DNA of 64,000 bases from Massilia forsythiae (GTDB lineage: Bacteria > Pseudomonadota > Gammaproteobacteria > Burkholderiales > Burkholderiaceae_D), in the NCBI RefSeq assembly GCF_012849555.1, contig NZ_CP051685.1, positions 2,170,001 through 2,234,000 on the forward strand, given 5' to 3'. Below are positions 1 through 8,483 of the stretch, in pieces. The notes under the pieces were generated by a model. That model was not told the DNA's origin and did not search any database. It was given only the letters and a program-made list of their open reading frames with translations. Made by a program: the position numbers and the translations under genes. Within the stretch, counting starts at the first letter, position 1. Each line of letters begins with the position of its first letter.

Positions 1-1
1 C

Positions 2-559
2 AAAGAACTCTTCACCGAAAACGACTGGCGCCGCCTGCTGGCCAGCCTCGGCGAAGATCCCGATCGTCCCGGCCTGCACGAAACGCCGAAGCGCGTCGCC
101 AAGGCCTGGAAGCACTGGACTTCCGGCTACGGCCAGGATCCGGTCGAGATCCTCAAGGCCTTCGAAGACGGCGCCGAGGAATACAACGAACTGATCGTGG
201 TGCGCGGCATTCCGGTGTACAGCCATTGCGAACACCATCTGGCGCCGTTCTTCGGCAAGGCCACCGTCGGTTATCTGCCGAACGGCAAGATCGTCGGCCT
301 GTCCAAGCTGACCCGCCTGGTCGACGTGTTTTCCAAGCGCCTGCAGGTGCAGGAACGCCTGACGGTGCAGATCGCCAACACGCTGATGGAAGTGCTGGAA
401 CCGAAGGCGGTCGGCGTGGTCATCAAATGCCGCCACATGTGCATGGAAAGCCGCGGCATCCGCACGCCGGGCGAGGAAACCATCACGTCGGCCATGCTCG
501 GCGAACTGCAGCCGAACCTGGCGCTGCGCACCGAATTCCTGTCGCTGGCGCACGACTGA
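2..559 (+). CDS. folE: GTP cyclohydrolase I, 5' end cut by the window
   Basis: FolE converts GTP to 7,8-dihydroneopterin triphosphate, the first step of tetrahydrofolate synthesis. The frame is open from base 2, and 185 residues are visible. The family is about 200-220 residues, so only the N-terminal end is missing. The zinc and active-site signatures SHCEHHL and CRHMCMESRG are both intact, as is the GLSKLTRLVD stretch of the tunnel fold. A strong hairpin with a T-run follows the stop, so the gene ends its transcript here. Identification is very secure; the true start lies outside the window. Confidence 0.95.
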   Translation, partial: KELFTENDWRRLLASLGEDPDRPGLHETPKRVAKAWKHWTSGYGQDPVEILKAFEDGAEEYNELIVVRGIPVYSHCEHHLAPFFGKATVGYLPNGKIVGLSKLTRLVDVFSKRLQVQERLTVQIANTLMEVLEPKAVGVVIKCRHMCMESRGIRTPGEETITSAMLGELQPNLALRTEFLSLAHD

Positions 560-582
560 AGGCTTGCGCAGGCAGCGGACCG

Positions 583-605
583 GGGCGGCGCAGGCCGCCC
601 TTTTT
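583..605 (+). terminator. Rho-independent terminator after folE
   Basis: A perfect 7-bp stem GGGCGGC/GCCGCCC with a 4-base loop is followed directly by TTTTT. It lies 24 bases past the folE stop codon. Confidence 0.8.
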
Positions 606-800
606 GTTTGCGCGGCGCCCGTTTTGTCCGCATCGCGCGGGGCCTTGTTTCGTGCACGCATCGTCCTGGCGCGATCCTGAACGCGTGCTAGACTCGTACA
701 TACTTCTTCCTGATCGCGGCGCCGGAGATGCGCCGCCGTCATGCTTTGTTCGGGAACCGTTCCGGATCCACCGTCTCCAAGTGACTTTGAGGCGATCGAC

Positions 801-1124
801 ATGGCCAGGCAAACCTTTCCAAGCGACGTTGCGCGCGAAGAGTTCGATGGGGTACGCGACATGCTCGAGGCGGCGCGCCGCAAGACGCGGCCGCGCAAGC
901 ACGACCTGTACGACGTGTTCTGCGCCATCCTGTACTTCCTGCATACCGGCGCCGCGTGGCGCAGCATGCCGCCCGACTTTCCGCCCTGGCGTACCGTACA
1001 CGAGTATTTCACCCAATGGACTATGCTGCGCGAGGGCGACCGCACGCTGCTGGAAAAGGCGCTCGAGCGCCTGGGGCGCGGTCCCGAGATCGCACGCCTG
1101 CGCCAACTGACGGGGCAGCGCTGA
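801..1124 (+). CDS. IS5-family transposase N-terminal (DUF4096-like) domain, stand-alone
   Basis: This 107-residue protein matches the N-terminal domain found in front of IS5/IS1182-type DDE transposases. The block runs from FPSDVAREEF through RKTRPRKHDLYDVF and GAAWRSMPPDFPPWRTV to the YFTQW end. No DDE catalytic domain follows; the frame closes after a short tail and an aldo/keto reductase begins. It is therefore either a remnant of an insertion sequence or a domesticated DNA-binding domain. An upstream in-frame start at 741 exists, but the conserved text begins at the ATG at 801. No terminal inverted repeats were seen nearby. Confidence 0.65.
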   Translation: MARQTFPSDVAREEFDGVRDMLEAARRKTRPRKHDLYDVFCAILYFLHTGAAWRSMPPDFPPWRTVHEYFTQWTMLREGDRTLLEKALERLGRGPEIARLRQLTGQR

Positions 1125-1143
1125 CCTGGGCATGAAAGGAGTC

Positions 1144-2136
1144 ATGGACAAGACTGGACTGGGCCGGTACGGCCCGCGCGTGTCGCGCATCGGCCTCGGC
1201 TGCATGGGCATGTCGGACCTGTACGGCCCGGCCGACCGCCACGAAAGCATCGCCACCATCCACGCCGCGCTGGACGCCGGCATGACGCTGCTCGACACCG
1301 GCGATTTCTACGGCATGGGCCACAACGAACTGCTGATCCGCGAGGCGCTGGGCGCGCGCCCGCGCGACAGCGTGCAGGTCAGCGTCAAGTTCGGCGCCCT
1401 GCGCGGGCCGGACGGCGCCTGGAGCGGCTACGATTGCCGGCCGCAGGCGGTACGCAACTTCGTCGCCTACAGCCTGAAACGCCTGGGCACCGACTATATC
1501 GACATCTACCGCCCGGCCCGGCTCGATCCGGCGGTGCCGATCGAAGATACCGTGGGTGCGATCGCCGACCTAGTCAAGGCCGGCTACGTCAGGCACATCG
1601 GCCTGTCCGAAGTCGGCGCCGACACGCTGCGCCGCGCCAGCCGCGTGCATCCGATCAGCGACCTGCAGATCGAATACTCGGTGATCTCGCGCGGCATCGA
1701 GGCGGCGATCCTGCCGGCCGCGCGCGAACTCGGCATCGGCATCACCGCCTACGGCGTGCTGTCGCGCGGCCTGATCAGCGGCCACTGGCATCGCGAGCGA
1801 GGCGGCGACAAGGATTTCCGCGCCCTGGCCAGCCCGCGTTTCCAGGAAGAGAACCTGGCCGCCAACCTGGCGCTGGTCGAGCGCATGCGCGCGCTGGCGC
1901 AGGAACTCGGCGTGACGGTGGCGCAGCTGGCGATCGCCTGGGTGGCGGCGCAGGGACCGGACATCGTCCCCCTGATCGGTGCGCGCCGGCGCGACCGCCT
2001 GCAGGAAGCGCTGGGGGTGCCGGTGCTGGCGCCGACCGAGCTGGCGCGCCTGGAAGCGATCGTGCCGCCCGGCGCGGCCGCGGGCGCACGCTACAACGCC
2101 AGCCAGATGGCCCATTTGGACAGCGAAAAGGCTTGA
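1144..2136 (+). CDS. Aldo/keto reductase
   Basis: A predicted cytosolic NADPH-dependent oxidoreductase of the TIM-barrel AKR superfamily; the substrate is unknown. About 330 residues. The N-terminus GLGRYGPRVSRIGLGCMGMS, the catalytic Asp and Tyr (LLDTGDFYGMG) and the Lys (VSVKFG) are present. The position that is usually the catalytic His (normally within LYQLHRxD) reads YRPARLD here, so the His is replaced by Ala, a change seen in part of this family. The C-terminal NADP-binding part is present. The ATG at 1144 fits the family N-terminus; an in-frame ATG at 1132 is the alternative, and neither has an ideally spaced ribosome site. Confidence 0.85.
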   Translation: MDKTGLGRYGPRVSRIGLGCMGMSDLYGPADRHESIATIHAALDAGMTLLDTGDFYGMGHNELLIREALGARPRDSVQVSVKFGALRGPDGAWSGYDCRPQAVRNFVAYSLKRLGTDYIDIYRPARLDPAVPIEDTVGAIADLVKAGYVRHIGLSEVGADTLRRASRVHPISDLQIEYSVISRGIEAAILPAARELGIGITAYGVLSRGLISGHWHRERGGDKDFRALASPRFQEENLAANLALVERMRALAQELGVTVAQLAIAWVAAQGPDIVPLIGARRRDRLQEALGVPVLAPTELARLEAIVPPGAAAGARYNASQMAHLDSEKA

Positions 2137-2149
2137 GCGCGGCCTGGGC

Positions 2150-2587
2150 TCAGCCGGCCGCCCCATCCGCGCGCTCGAACACCAGGTTTTTCCTGGCATC
2201 GAAGTGGAACACGCCGATCGGCTGCGCCTGCACGTCGGCCGACGGTTCCGGCAACTGGGTGCAGCCCACGGTTTCCACCTGCCACATGTCGTCGCCCGCG
2301 CGCAGCAGGAAGGTCTCCGTGCCCGTCGAGAACAGTTCCAGGGTGAAGTCGGCCAGCGGCATCTTGCCGAAGTCGAAGCGGCGCTGGCAGTCCGGCAGGT
2401 GCGAGGCGACCACGCTCAAGCCGGCCTGCTTGCTCCAGAAAACATTCTGCGTGACGAATACCGTCACCGCATGGTCGCGTCCGTCGATCAGGTAGCTGGC
2501 CGATTCGTTGACGCAGCCGGCGAGCAAGCCTGCCAGCAACAGCGGCGTCAGCGACAGCAATTTCGGGCGGGACAGGGGAAAACGCAT
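2150..2587 (-). CDS. Predicted lipoprotein of unknown function
   Basis: A 145-residue protein starting MRFPLSRPK with a hydrophobic signal and a lipobox LLAGC at Cys25, so it should be exported and lipid-anchored. The mature part is globular with three further Cys residues and no family I recognise. The longer in-frame reading from 2689 would bury the signal peptide, so the ATG at 2587 is preferred. It is convergent with the aldo/keto reductase (14 bases between stops) and divergent from the Pao-type operon. Confidence 0.7.
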   Translation of the reverse strand: MRFPLSRPKLLSLTPLLLAGLLAGCVNESASYLIDGRDHAVTVFVTQNVFWSKQAGLSVVASHLPDCQRRFDFGKMPLADFTLELFSTGTETFLLRAGDDMWQVETVGCTQLPEPSADVQAQPIGVFHFDARKNLVFERADGAAG

Positions 2588-2846
2588 GGTCGTTCCTGGT
2601 TGGCGATGCCGGGCAGCATCGCTGGCGCGAGTATAAAACCCTTCCAAGTATGCCTGCAACGGCGTTCGTTTCGCCGTATGTCGCCGCACGTCCGCAAGTA
2701 ATTGATTTCCCGGAGGAATTGGCCCGTGACGCGCTCCGTGCTTTTTCGATTTCGGCGATCATGAACCGGCAACGTTTGTCCAGCCACCAAGGGAACGGTA
2801 CGCCTTGCCGGCAAGCCGGCCCGCCTTTCGGGAAGCGAGTACAGCA

Positions 2847-3437
2847 ATGCCACAAGACGACCAACACCAGGGCGAAGGACGTGTGCAGGACGCGCCGCCA
2901 TCGCCTTTATCCCCCTATGCGCCGCCGCAAGCCGTGACGCTGCACATCAACGGCGCCGATCACGCGTTGACGATCGAGCCGCGCGTCACGCTGCTGGACG
3001 CGCTGCGCGAAGTCATCCACCTGACCGGCACCAAGAAGGGCTGCGACCGCGGCCAGTGCGGGGCCTGCACCGTGCTGGTCGACGGCCAGCGCATCAATGC
3101 CTGCCTGACGCTGGCGATCATGCACGAGGGCCGCGAAATCACCACGATCGAGGGCCTGGGCCAGGAAGGGCAGCCGCATCCGATGCAGCAAGCCTTCATG
3201 GATTGCGACGGCTTCCAGTGCGGCTACTGTACGCCGGGACAAGTCTGCTCGGCGGTGGCGCTGCTGGACGAGGTCAAGGCGCGCCAGGCCAGCATGCTGA
3301 CCGATGGCGACGAGCTGGCGCCGGGCGCGCTCTCCGACGCCGAAATCCGCGAGCGCATGAGCGGCAACCTGTGCCGCTGCGGCGCCTATCCGAACATCGT
3401 CAAGGCGATCCGCAGCGTCGTGCTGCGCGAAGCGTGA
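2847..3437 (+). CDS. paoA: Aldehyde oxidoreductase [2Fe-2S] subunit, PaoA/YagT type (copy 1)
   Basis: The small iron-sulfur subunit of a xanthine-oxidase-family molybdoenzyme; it passes electrons from the molybdenum centre to FAD. About 196 residues. The plant-type ferredoxin motif CDRGQCGAC and a later Cys fit the first cluster, and the second cluster is given by CGYCTPGQ and CRCGAYPN. Unlike E. coli PaoA and the second copy in this window, the N-terminus (MPQDDQHQG) shows no Tat signal, so this enzyme may stay in the cytoplasm. The ATG at 2847 is chosen because the upstream extension is low-complexity. It is the first gene of a paoABC-like operon. Confidence 0.88.
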   Translation: MPQDDQHQGEGRVQDAPPSPLSPYAPPQAVTLHINGADHALTIEPRVTLLDALREVIHLTGTKKGCDRGQCGACTVLVDGQRINACLTLAIMHEGREITTIEGLGQEGQPHPMQQAFMDCDGFQCGYCTPGQVCSAVALLDEVKARQASMLTDGDELAPGALSDAEIRERMSGNLCRCGAYPNIVKAIRSVVLREA

Positions 3438-3447
3438 AGGAGAGAAT

Positions 3448-4506
3448 ATGCAATCGATCTTCTACGACCGCGCCAACGACGTGGACCACGCCATCGAACT
3501 GGCGCGCCAGCCCGGCGCCAAATTCATCGGCGGCGGCACCAACCTGCTCGACCTGTACAAAAGCGGCATCGAAAAGCCGCTGCGCCTGGTGGACGTCAGC
3601 CGCCTGCCGCTGGCCGCCATCGAGGAAACGGCCGACGGCGGCCTGCGCATCGGCGCCATGGCGACCAACACCGCGGCGGCCAACCACCCGCTGGTGCGCC
3701 GGCGCTACCGCCTGCTGTCGGAAGCGCTGCTGAACGGCGCCTCGACCCAGCTGCGCAACATGGCGACCGTGGGCGGCAACCTGCTGCAACGAACGCGCTG
3801 CCATTACTTCACCGACCCGGCCTTCGAACACTGCAACAAGCGCGATCCCGGTTCCGGCTGCGACGCCATCGACGGCCACAACCGCATCCATGCGATCCTG
3901 GGCGCCAGCCCGGACTGCATCGCCACCCACCCGTCCGACATGGCGGTGGCGCTGGCCGCATTGGACGCCGTCGTCCACCTGCGGGGACCGGACGGCGCGC
4001 GCCAGGTGCCGCTGCTCGACTTTCACCGCTTGCCGGAAGACCGGCCGCAGGACGACACGGTGATCCGGCCGGGTGAACTGGTCACCGCGGTGGAACTGCC
4101 GCCGTCGCGCTGGGGAGAACATGCGCACTACCTGAAGGTGCGCGACCGCGCCAGCTATGCGTTCGCGCTGGTGTCGGTGGCGGCCGCGCTGGAACTGGAC
4201 GGCGATACCGTGCGCGACGCGCGCATCGTGCTGGGCGGCGTGGCGCACAAGCCGTGGCGCGCGTACGCGGCGGAAGACGTTTTACGCGGCCAGGCATTGC
4301 ATAGCGACGTATTGGCGCGCGCGGCCGCCGCCGCGGTGCAGGGCGCTCGACCCTGCCGCGACAACGCGTTCAAGGTCGAACTGGCCCGGCGCGCCGTGGT
4401 GCGCGCCATCCGGAATGCAGCCAACCCGCCGCAGACCGCCGCGCCGACGGGCGCGAACGTCATCCCGATCGTCCCGGCAGCGAGCAACCCAGGAGACCAG
4501 GCATGA
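3448..4506 (+). CDS. paoB: Aldehyde oxidoreductase FAD-binding subunit, PaoB/YagS type (copy 1)
   Basis: The middle subunit of the molybdoenzyme; it binds FAD. 352 residues, starting with a good AAGGAG ribosome site 10 bases after paoA. The FAD-binding loops AKFIGGGTNLLDL and NMATVGGNLLQRTRC are clear. The Cys-rich insertion RCHYFTDPAFEHCNKR followed by PGSGC matches the segment that carries an additional [4Fe-4S] cluster in E. coli PaoB. The stop overlaps the start of the large subunit by four bases (ATGA), indicating translational coupling. Confidence 0.9.
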   Translation: MQSIFYDRANDVDHAIELARQPGAKFIGGGTNLLDLYKSGIEKPLRLVDVSRLPLAAIEETADGGLRIGAMATNTAAANHPLVRRRYRLLSEALLNGASTQLRNMATVGGNLLQRTRCHYFTDPAFEHCNKRDPGSGCDAIDGHNRIHAILGASPDCIATHPSDMAVALAALDAVVHLRGPDGARQVPLLDFHRLPEDRPQDDTVIRPGELVTAVELPPSRWGEHAHYLKVRDRASYAFALVSVAAALELDGDTVRDARIVLGGVAHKPWRAYAAEDVLRGQALHSDVLARAAAAAVQGARPCRDNAFKVELARRAVVRAIRNAANPPQTAAPTGANVIPIVPAASNPGDQA

Positions 4507-6728
4507 GCAACATCGGCGCCCCCATCAACCGCATCGACGCCTGGGCCAAGGTCAGCGGCGCGGCACATTACGCGGCCGAGCACCCGGTCGAAGGCCTGGT
4601 CCACGCCGTGCTGGTCACGTCCACCATTGCCAGCGGGCGCGTGCTGCGCATCGACGACGGCGCGGCCCGGCAGGTGCCCGGCGTGCTGCTGGTGATGACG
4701 CCGCAGAACGCCCCGCGCCTGCCGCGCGAAACGAAAGACGGCAAGATCCAGCCGCCGGTCGGCCGCCGCCTGACCTTGTTGCAGGAAGACGAGGTCTACT
4801 ACAACAACCAGCCCATCGCCGTGGTCGTGGCGGATACGCTGGAACACGCGCGCGACGCCGCGGCGCGCCTGCGCGTGGAATACGAGACGAAGCCGGCGGC
4901 GCTCGACTTCGGGCAAGCCAGGCAATCGCTGCGCACCCCGGAAAAGGTGATGGCCGAGGAATCCGACACCCGGCGCGGCGACCTGCTGGACGGCTGGCAG
5001 GCCGGCAGCACCCGCCTGGACGCCACCTACACCACGCCGATCGAACACCACAACCCGCTCGAGACCCACGCCACCATCGCCGAGTGGCGCCAGGGCGACG
5101 ACGGCGGCGAGCGCCTGACGCTGCACGATTCGACCCAGTACATGAAGGGCGTGCAGCGCATCATGGCGGCGATCTTCGGCCTGCCGCCCGAACACGTGAC
5201 GGCGATCTGCCCCTACGTCGGCGGCGGCTTCGGCTCGAAGGGCTCGGCGTGGTCGCACGTGGCCCTTGCCGCCATGGCCGCGAAGCAGGTTGGCCGTCCG
5301 GTAAAACTGTCGCTGGACCGCAACCAGATGTTCGGCCCGGTCGGCCAGCGCCCCAACACCGAGCAGCGCCTGCGCCTGGCGGCGCAGGAGGACGGCAGCC
5401 TCACCGCCTCCGTGCACGACACCGTCGCCTACACCTCAATGCTGGAAAACTGGATCGAGCCGTGCGGCCTGGTGACGCGCATGATGTACGCAACGCCCAA
5501 CCAGCAGACCACGCACCGGCTGGCGCCGATGAACCTGGGCACGCCGACCTTCATGCGCGCGCCGGGCGAGGCGTCCGGCTCGTTCGCGCTGGAATCCGCC
5601 ATGGACGAGCTGGCGCACCAACTGGGCATGGACCCGCTCGCGCTGCGCTTGCAGAACTACGCCGAGCGCGATCCCGGCAAGGAGTTACCGTGGTCGAGCA
5701 AGTCGCTGCGCCAGTGCTACGAGATCGGCGCCGAACGCTTCGGCTGGAAGGAGCGCGATGCACGACCGCGCTCGATGCGCCGCGACGGCAAGCTGGTCGG
5801 CTGGGGCATGGCCAGCGCGACGTATCCGACCAACCGCTCGCCGGGCGAATGCGCGGCCGCCATGCTGGCGGACGGCACGGCGCTGTTCCGCTCATCGACC
5901 CAGGACCTGGGCACCGGCACCTACACCGTCATGACGCAGATCGCCGCCGACGCGCTGTGCCTGCCGGTCGAGCGCGTGCGCTTCGAACTGGGCGATTCGA
6001 CGCTGCCGGAAGCGCCGGTCTCGGGCGGCTCGACCACGGTCGCCAGCGTCGGTCCGGCGGTGCAGGCGGCCGGCCATGCGCTGCGCCTGAAACTGACCGG
6101 CATCGCGCTGGCCGACGAACGTTCGCCGCTGTGCGGCGCGACGGCCGACGGCGTCGGCGCCGAGCAGGGCGAGCTGTACCTGCTGGCCGATCCGTCGCGG
6201 CGCGAAACGCTGGCGGCCATCGTCGCGCGCCATGGCGGGGACGGGATCGAGGTCATTGCCAGGACCGAACCCGGAAGCGAAAAGGAGCAGTATTCGATGC
6301 ACGCCTTCGGCGCCATCTTCATCGAGGTAGAAGTCGACGAAGACCTGGGCGAGATCCGCGTGCCGCGCGCGGTCGGCGTGTACGGCGTCGGCCGCCTGAT
6401 GAACGAAAAGACCGCCTACAGCCAGCTGATGGGCGGCATCGTCTGGGGCATCAGCCTGGCGCTGTTCGAGGCGACCCTGATCGACGGTCGCGCGGGCCGG
6501 GCGGTGAACGGCAACCTGGCCGAATACCACGTGCCGACCAATGCCGACATCCAGTCGATCGACGTGCAGATCGTCGACGAGGACGACCCGCACGTGAACC
6601 CGCTGGGGGCGAAGGGGATCGGCGAGATCGGCATCACCGGCGTGGGCGCGGCGGTGGCGAATGCAGTGTTCCACGCGACCGGCAGGCGGGTGAGGGATTT
6701 GCCGATTACCCTGGATAAGCTGTTGTGA
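4503..6728 (+). CDS. paoC: Aldehyde oxidoreductase molybdopterin subunit, PaoC/YagR type (copy 1)
   Basis: The catalytic subunit, which should bind a molybdopterin cofactor and oxidise aldehydes or related heterocycles to acids. 741 residues, full length for the YagR group. Recognisable blocks are YVGGGFGSKG, MRAPGEASGSFALESAMDEL, QDLGTGTYTVMTQ and the active-site Glu region GAKGIGEIGITG near the C-terminus. The substrate cannot be read from sequence. No PaoD/XdhC-type cofactor-insertion gene follows; instead a REPIN-like repeat begins 52 bases after the stop. Confidence 0.92.
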   Translation: MSNIGAPINRIDAWAKVSGAAHYAAEHPVEGLVHAVLVTSTIASGRVLRIDDGAARQVPGVLLVMTPQNAPRLPRETKDGKIQPPVGRRLTLLQEDEVYYNNQPIAVVVADTLEHARDAAARLRVEYETKPAALDFGQARQSLRTPEKVMAEESDTRRGDLLDGWQAGSTRLDATYTTPIEHHNPLETHATIAEWRQGDDGGERLTLHDSTQYMKGVQRIMAAIFGLPPEHVTAICPYVGGGFGSKGSAWSHVALAAMAAKQVGRPVKLSLDRNQMFGPVGQRPNTEQRLRLAAQEDGSLTASVHDTVAYTSMLENWIEPCGLVTRMMYATPNQQTTHRLAPMNLGTPTFMRAPGEASGSFALESAMDELAHQLGMDPLALRLQNYAERDPGKELPWSSKSLRQCYEIGAERFGWKERDARPRSMRRDGKLVGWGMASATYPTNRSPGECAAAMLADGTALFRSSTQDLGTGTYTVMTQIAADALCLPVERVRFELGDSTLPEAPVSGGSTTVASVGPAVQAAGHALRLKLTGIALADERSPLCGATADGVGAEQGELYLLADPSRRETLAAIVARHGGDGIEVIARTEPGSEKEQYSMHAFGAIFIEVEVDEDLGEIRVPRAVGVYGVGRLMNEKTAYSQLMGGIVWGISLALFEATLIDGRAGRAVNGNLAEYHVPTNADIQSIDVQIVDEDDPHVNPLGAKGIGEIGITGVGAAVANAVFHATGRRVRDLPITLDKLL

Positions 6729-6779
6729 TGCAGGTGTGGTGATGCGTGGATTGTCGCTATAGCGGCAACGACCGCACCG

Positions 6780-6904
6780 CGTCGTCCCCGCGCAGGCGGG
6801 GACCCATGCTGAGTTTCCGAAGTCACATCAGCAAACGTGCATCGCTGTTTTGATAGGACGGATATTGAAACTTCGTATGGGTCCCCGCCTGCGCGGGGAC
6901 GACG
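6780..6904. repeat. REPIN-like element, copy 1
   Basis: Two copies of a roughly 28-base REP palindrome face each other: CGTCGTCCCCGCGCAGGCGG with GGACCCATGCT at the left, and its reverse complement ending GGGGACGACG at the right. About 65 bases of AT-richer sequence lie between them. The unit fills the gap between the convergent 3' ends of paoC and the outer-membrane efflux gene. Its inner sequence differs from those of the other copies. Confidence 0.85.
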
Positions 6905-6923
6905 AATTTGGTGCTATCGGTGC

Positions 6924-8480
6924 TTATTGCGGCGCGTGACTGCCATGCGTACCAACCGCTGCGACGCCGTGTTCGACGCCGTGCGCAGTAGGTCCACCAC
7001 CGGTCGCCGCGCCATGCCCTTCGCCGTGCGCTGGCCGCGTATTTTCCCACCCACCGCCCAGCGCCAAAAACAGCTGCGCCTGGTCCATCGCCAGCTGTGC
7101 ATCCGACGCCGCCAGCACGCTTTCCGCGCTGGCCAGCGTGCGGTCCGCATCCAGCGCCGCCAAAAAGTCGGTGCGGCCGAACTGGTACAGTTTCGCCGTC
7201 TGGCGCGCCGCCAGTGCGCTTTGCTCGCGCGCCGCGCGCAGGGCGGCGTTGCGGTCGAGTTCGCGGGCATAGACGGTCAGCGCGCTCTCGGTCTCGCGCA
7301 GCGCGTTCAGCACCACCGCGTCGAACCTGGCCAGCGCGCCGGCGCTCGATGCGTTGGCTTCGCGGATGTGCACGCGCGCCGAACTGGTCGACGGCAGGTT
7401 CCACGAGATCAGCGGCCCCACCGAGAACTTCCAGGTATTGACCGCGCCGGCATCCTTGATGAAGCCGACGCCGCCGAACGAGGCGCCCAGGCTGACGTTC
7501 GGGTACAGCTCGGCGGTGGCGACGCCGATGCGCGCCGTGGCGCCGGCCAGCTGGCGCTCGGCCTGGCGCACGTCGGGACGGCGGCGCAGCAGGGCGGCGC
7601 CGTCGCCGACCGGGATGGCGCTGGCCACGCGCGGCGGCGTGGCGCATTTCGCCACCTCGGCCGGGAAGCGGCTCGGCACCTCGCCGGTCAGCACCGCCAG
7701 GCGGTACAGCGCGGTGCGCTGGCGCGCCGCCAGCGGCGGCAGGTTGGCGCGCAGCTGGTCCAGCTGGGCCTGGGCGCGGCTGTTGTCGATGGCGATGCCG
7801 CGTCCGCCCTGCACGCGCTCCGCGGTCAGCTTGGCGAAGCGCTGCTGCAGGTCGACCGATGCCTGCGCCACTTTCAGCTGGTAGCCGGCCGAGCAGGCGT
7901 CCGCGTAGGCGCGCGTGGTGTCGGCGGCGACCGTCACGTGGGCCAGGTCGCTGGCGGCCTGCGCCGCGTCCTGGTCGGCTTGCACCGCCTCGATGGCGCG
8001 GCGGATGCGGCCCCACATGTCGACCTGGTAGGCGACCTTGATGTCGGCCTCGTACAAACCGCCGGCCGGAATCTCTTCCGGAATGCCGAGCGAGGCGCCG
8101 GCGATGCGCCCGTACTGCGGCGCCGCGGCGATCTCGACTTCCGGACGCTTCTTTTCCTCGACTTCTTCCAGCACCGCGTGCGCGCGCTGCAAATTGGCGG
8201 CGGCCACGCGCAGGTCGGCGTTGGCGCTGAAGGCCTTGGCGATCAGGCCGTCCAGTACCGGGTCCTGGTACAAATGCCACCAGTCGGCCGGCAGCGGGTC
8301 GGAGGTGTACGATTTTTCTGCGGCGCCGAGGAAGGGTGCGTTGGCTTCCGGACGTTTTACGGCAGCCTGGTCCGGCACATGGTAATTCGGGCCGACGGTG
8401 GTGCAGGCGGCGAGGGCCGCCGCCAACGCCGTCAGCGTCAGCGCGCGGCGGGTGAGGGAGGGGTATCGGTTCATGTTCAT
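6924..8480 (-). CDS. Efflux outer-membrane factor, NodT family lipoprotein
   Basis: A TolC-like outer-membrane channel for a tripartite efflux pump. 518 residues. The signal peptide ends in a lipobox (ALAAC, Cys26), then the typical TVGPNYHVPD start and DWWHLYQDPVLDGLI, with two repeats of the alpha-barrel fold and the RRRPDVRQAERQLAGATARI block. The last ~40 residues are an unusual Gly/His-rich tail (HGEGHGAATGGGPTAHG). It is the last gene of the leftward marR-FUSC-DUF1656-hlyD-nodT operon, three bases after the HlyD gene. Confidence 0.92.
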   Translation of the reverse strand: MNMNRYPSLTRRALTLTALAAALAACTTVGPNYHVPDQAAVKRPEANAPFLGAAEKSYTSDPLPADWWHLYQDPVLDGLIAKAFSANADLRVAAANLQRAHAVLEEVEEKKRPEVEIAAAPQYGRIAGASLGIPEEIPAGGLYEADIKVAYQVDMWGRIRRAIEAVQADQDAAQAASDLAHVTVAADTTRAYADACSAGYQLKVAQASVDLQQRFAKLTAERVQGGRGIAIDNSRAQAQLDQLRANLPPLAARQRTALYRLAVLTGEVPSRFPAEVAKCATPPRVASAIPVGDGAALLRRRPDVRQAERQLAGATARIGVATAELYPNVSLGASFGGVGFIKDAGAVNTWKFSVGPLISWNLPSTSSARVHIREANASSAGALARFDAVVLNALRETESALTVYARELDRNAALRAAREQSALAARQTAKLYQFGRTDFLAALDADRTLASAESVLAASDAQLAMDQAQLFLALGGGWENTRPAHGEGHGAATGGGPTAHGVEHGVAAVGTHGSHAPQ

Positions 8481-8483
8481 TCC

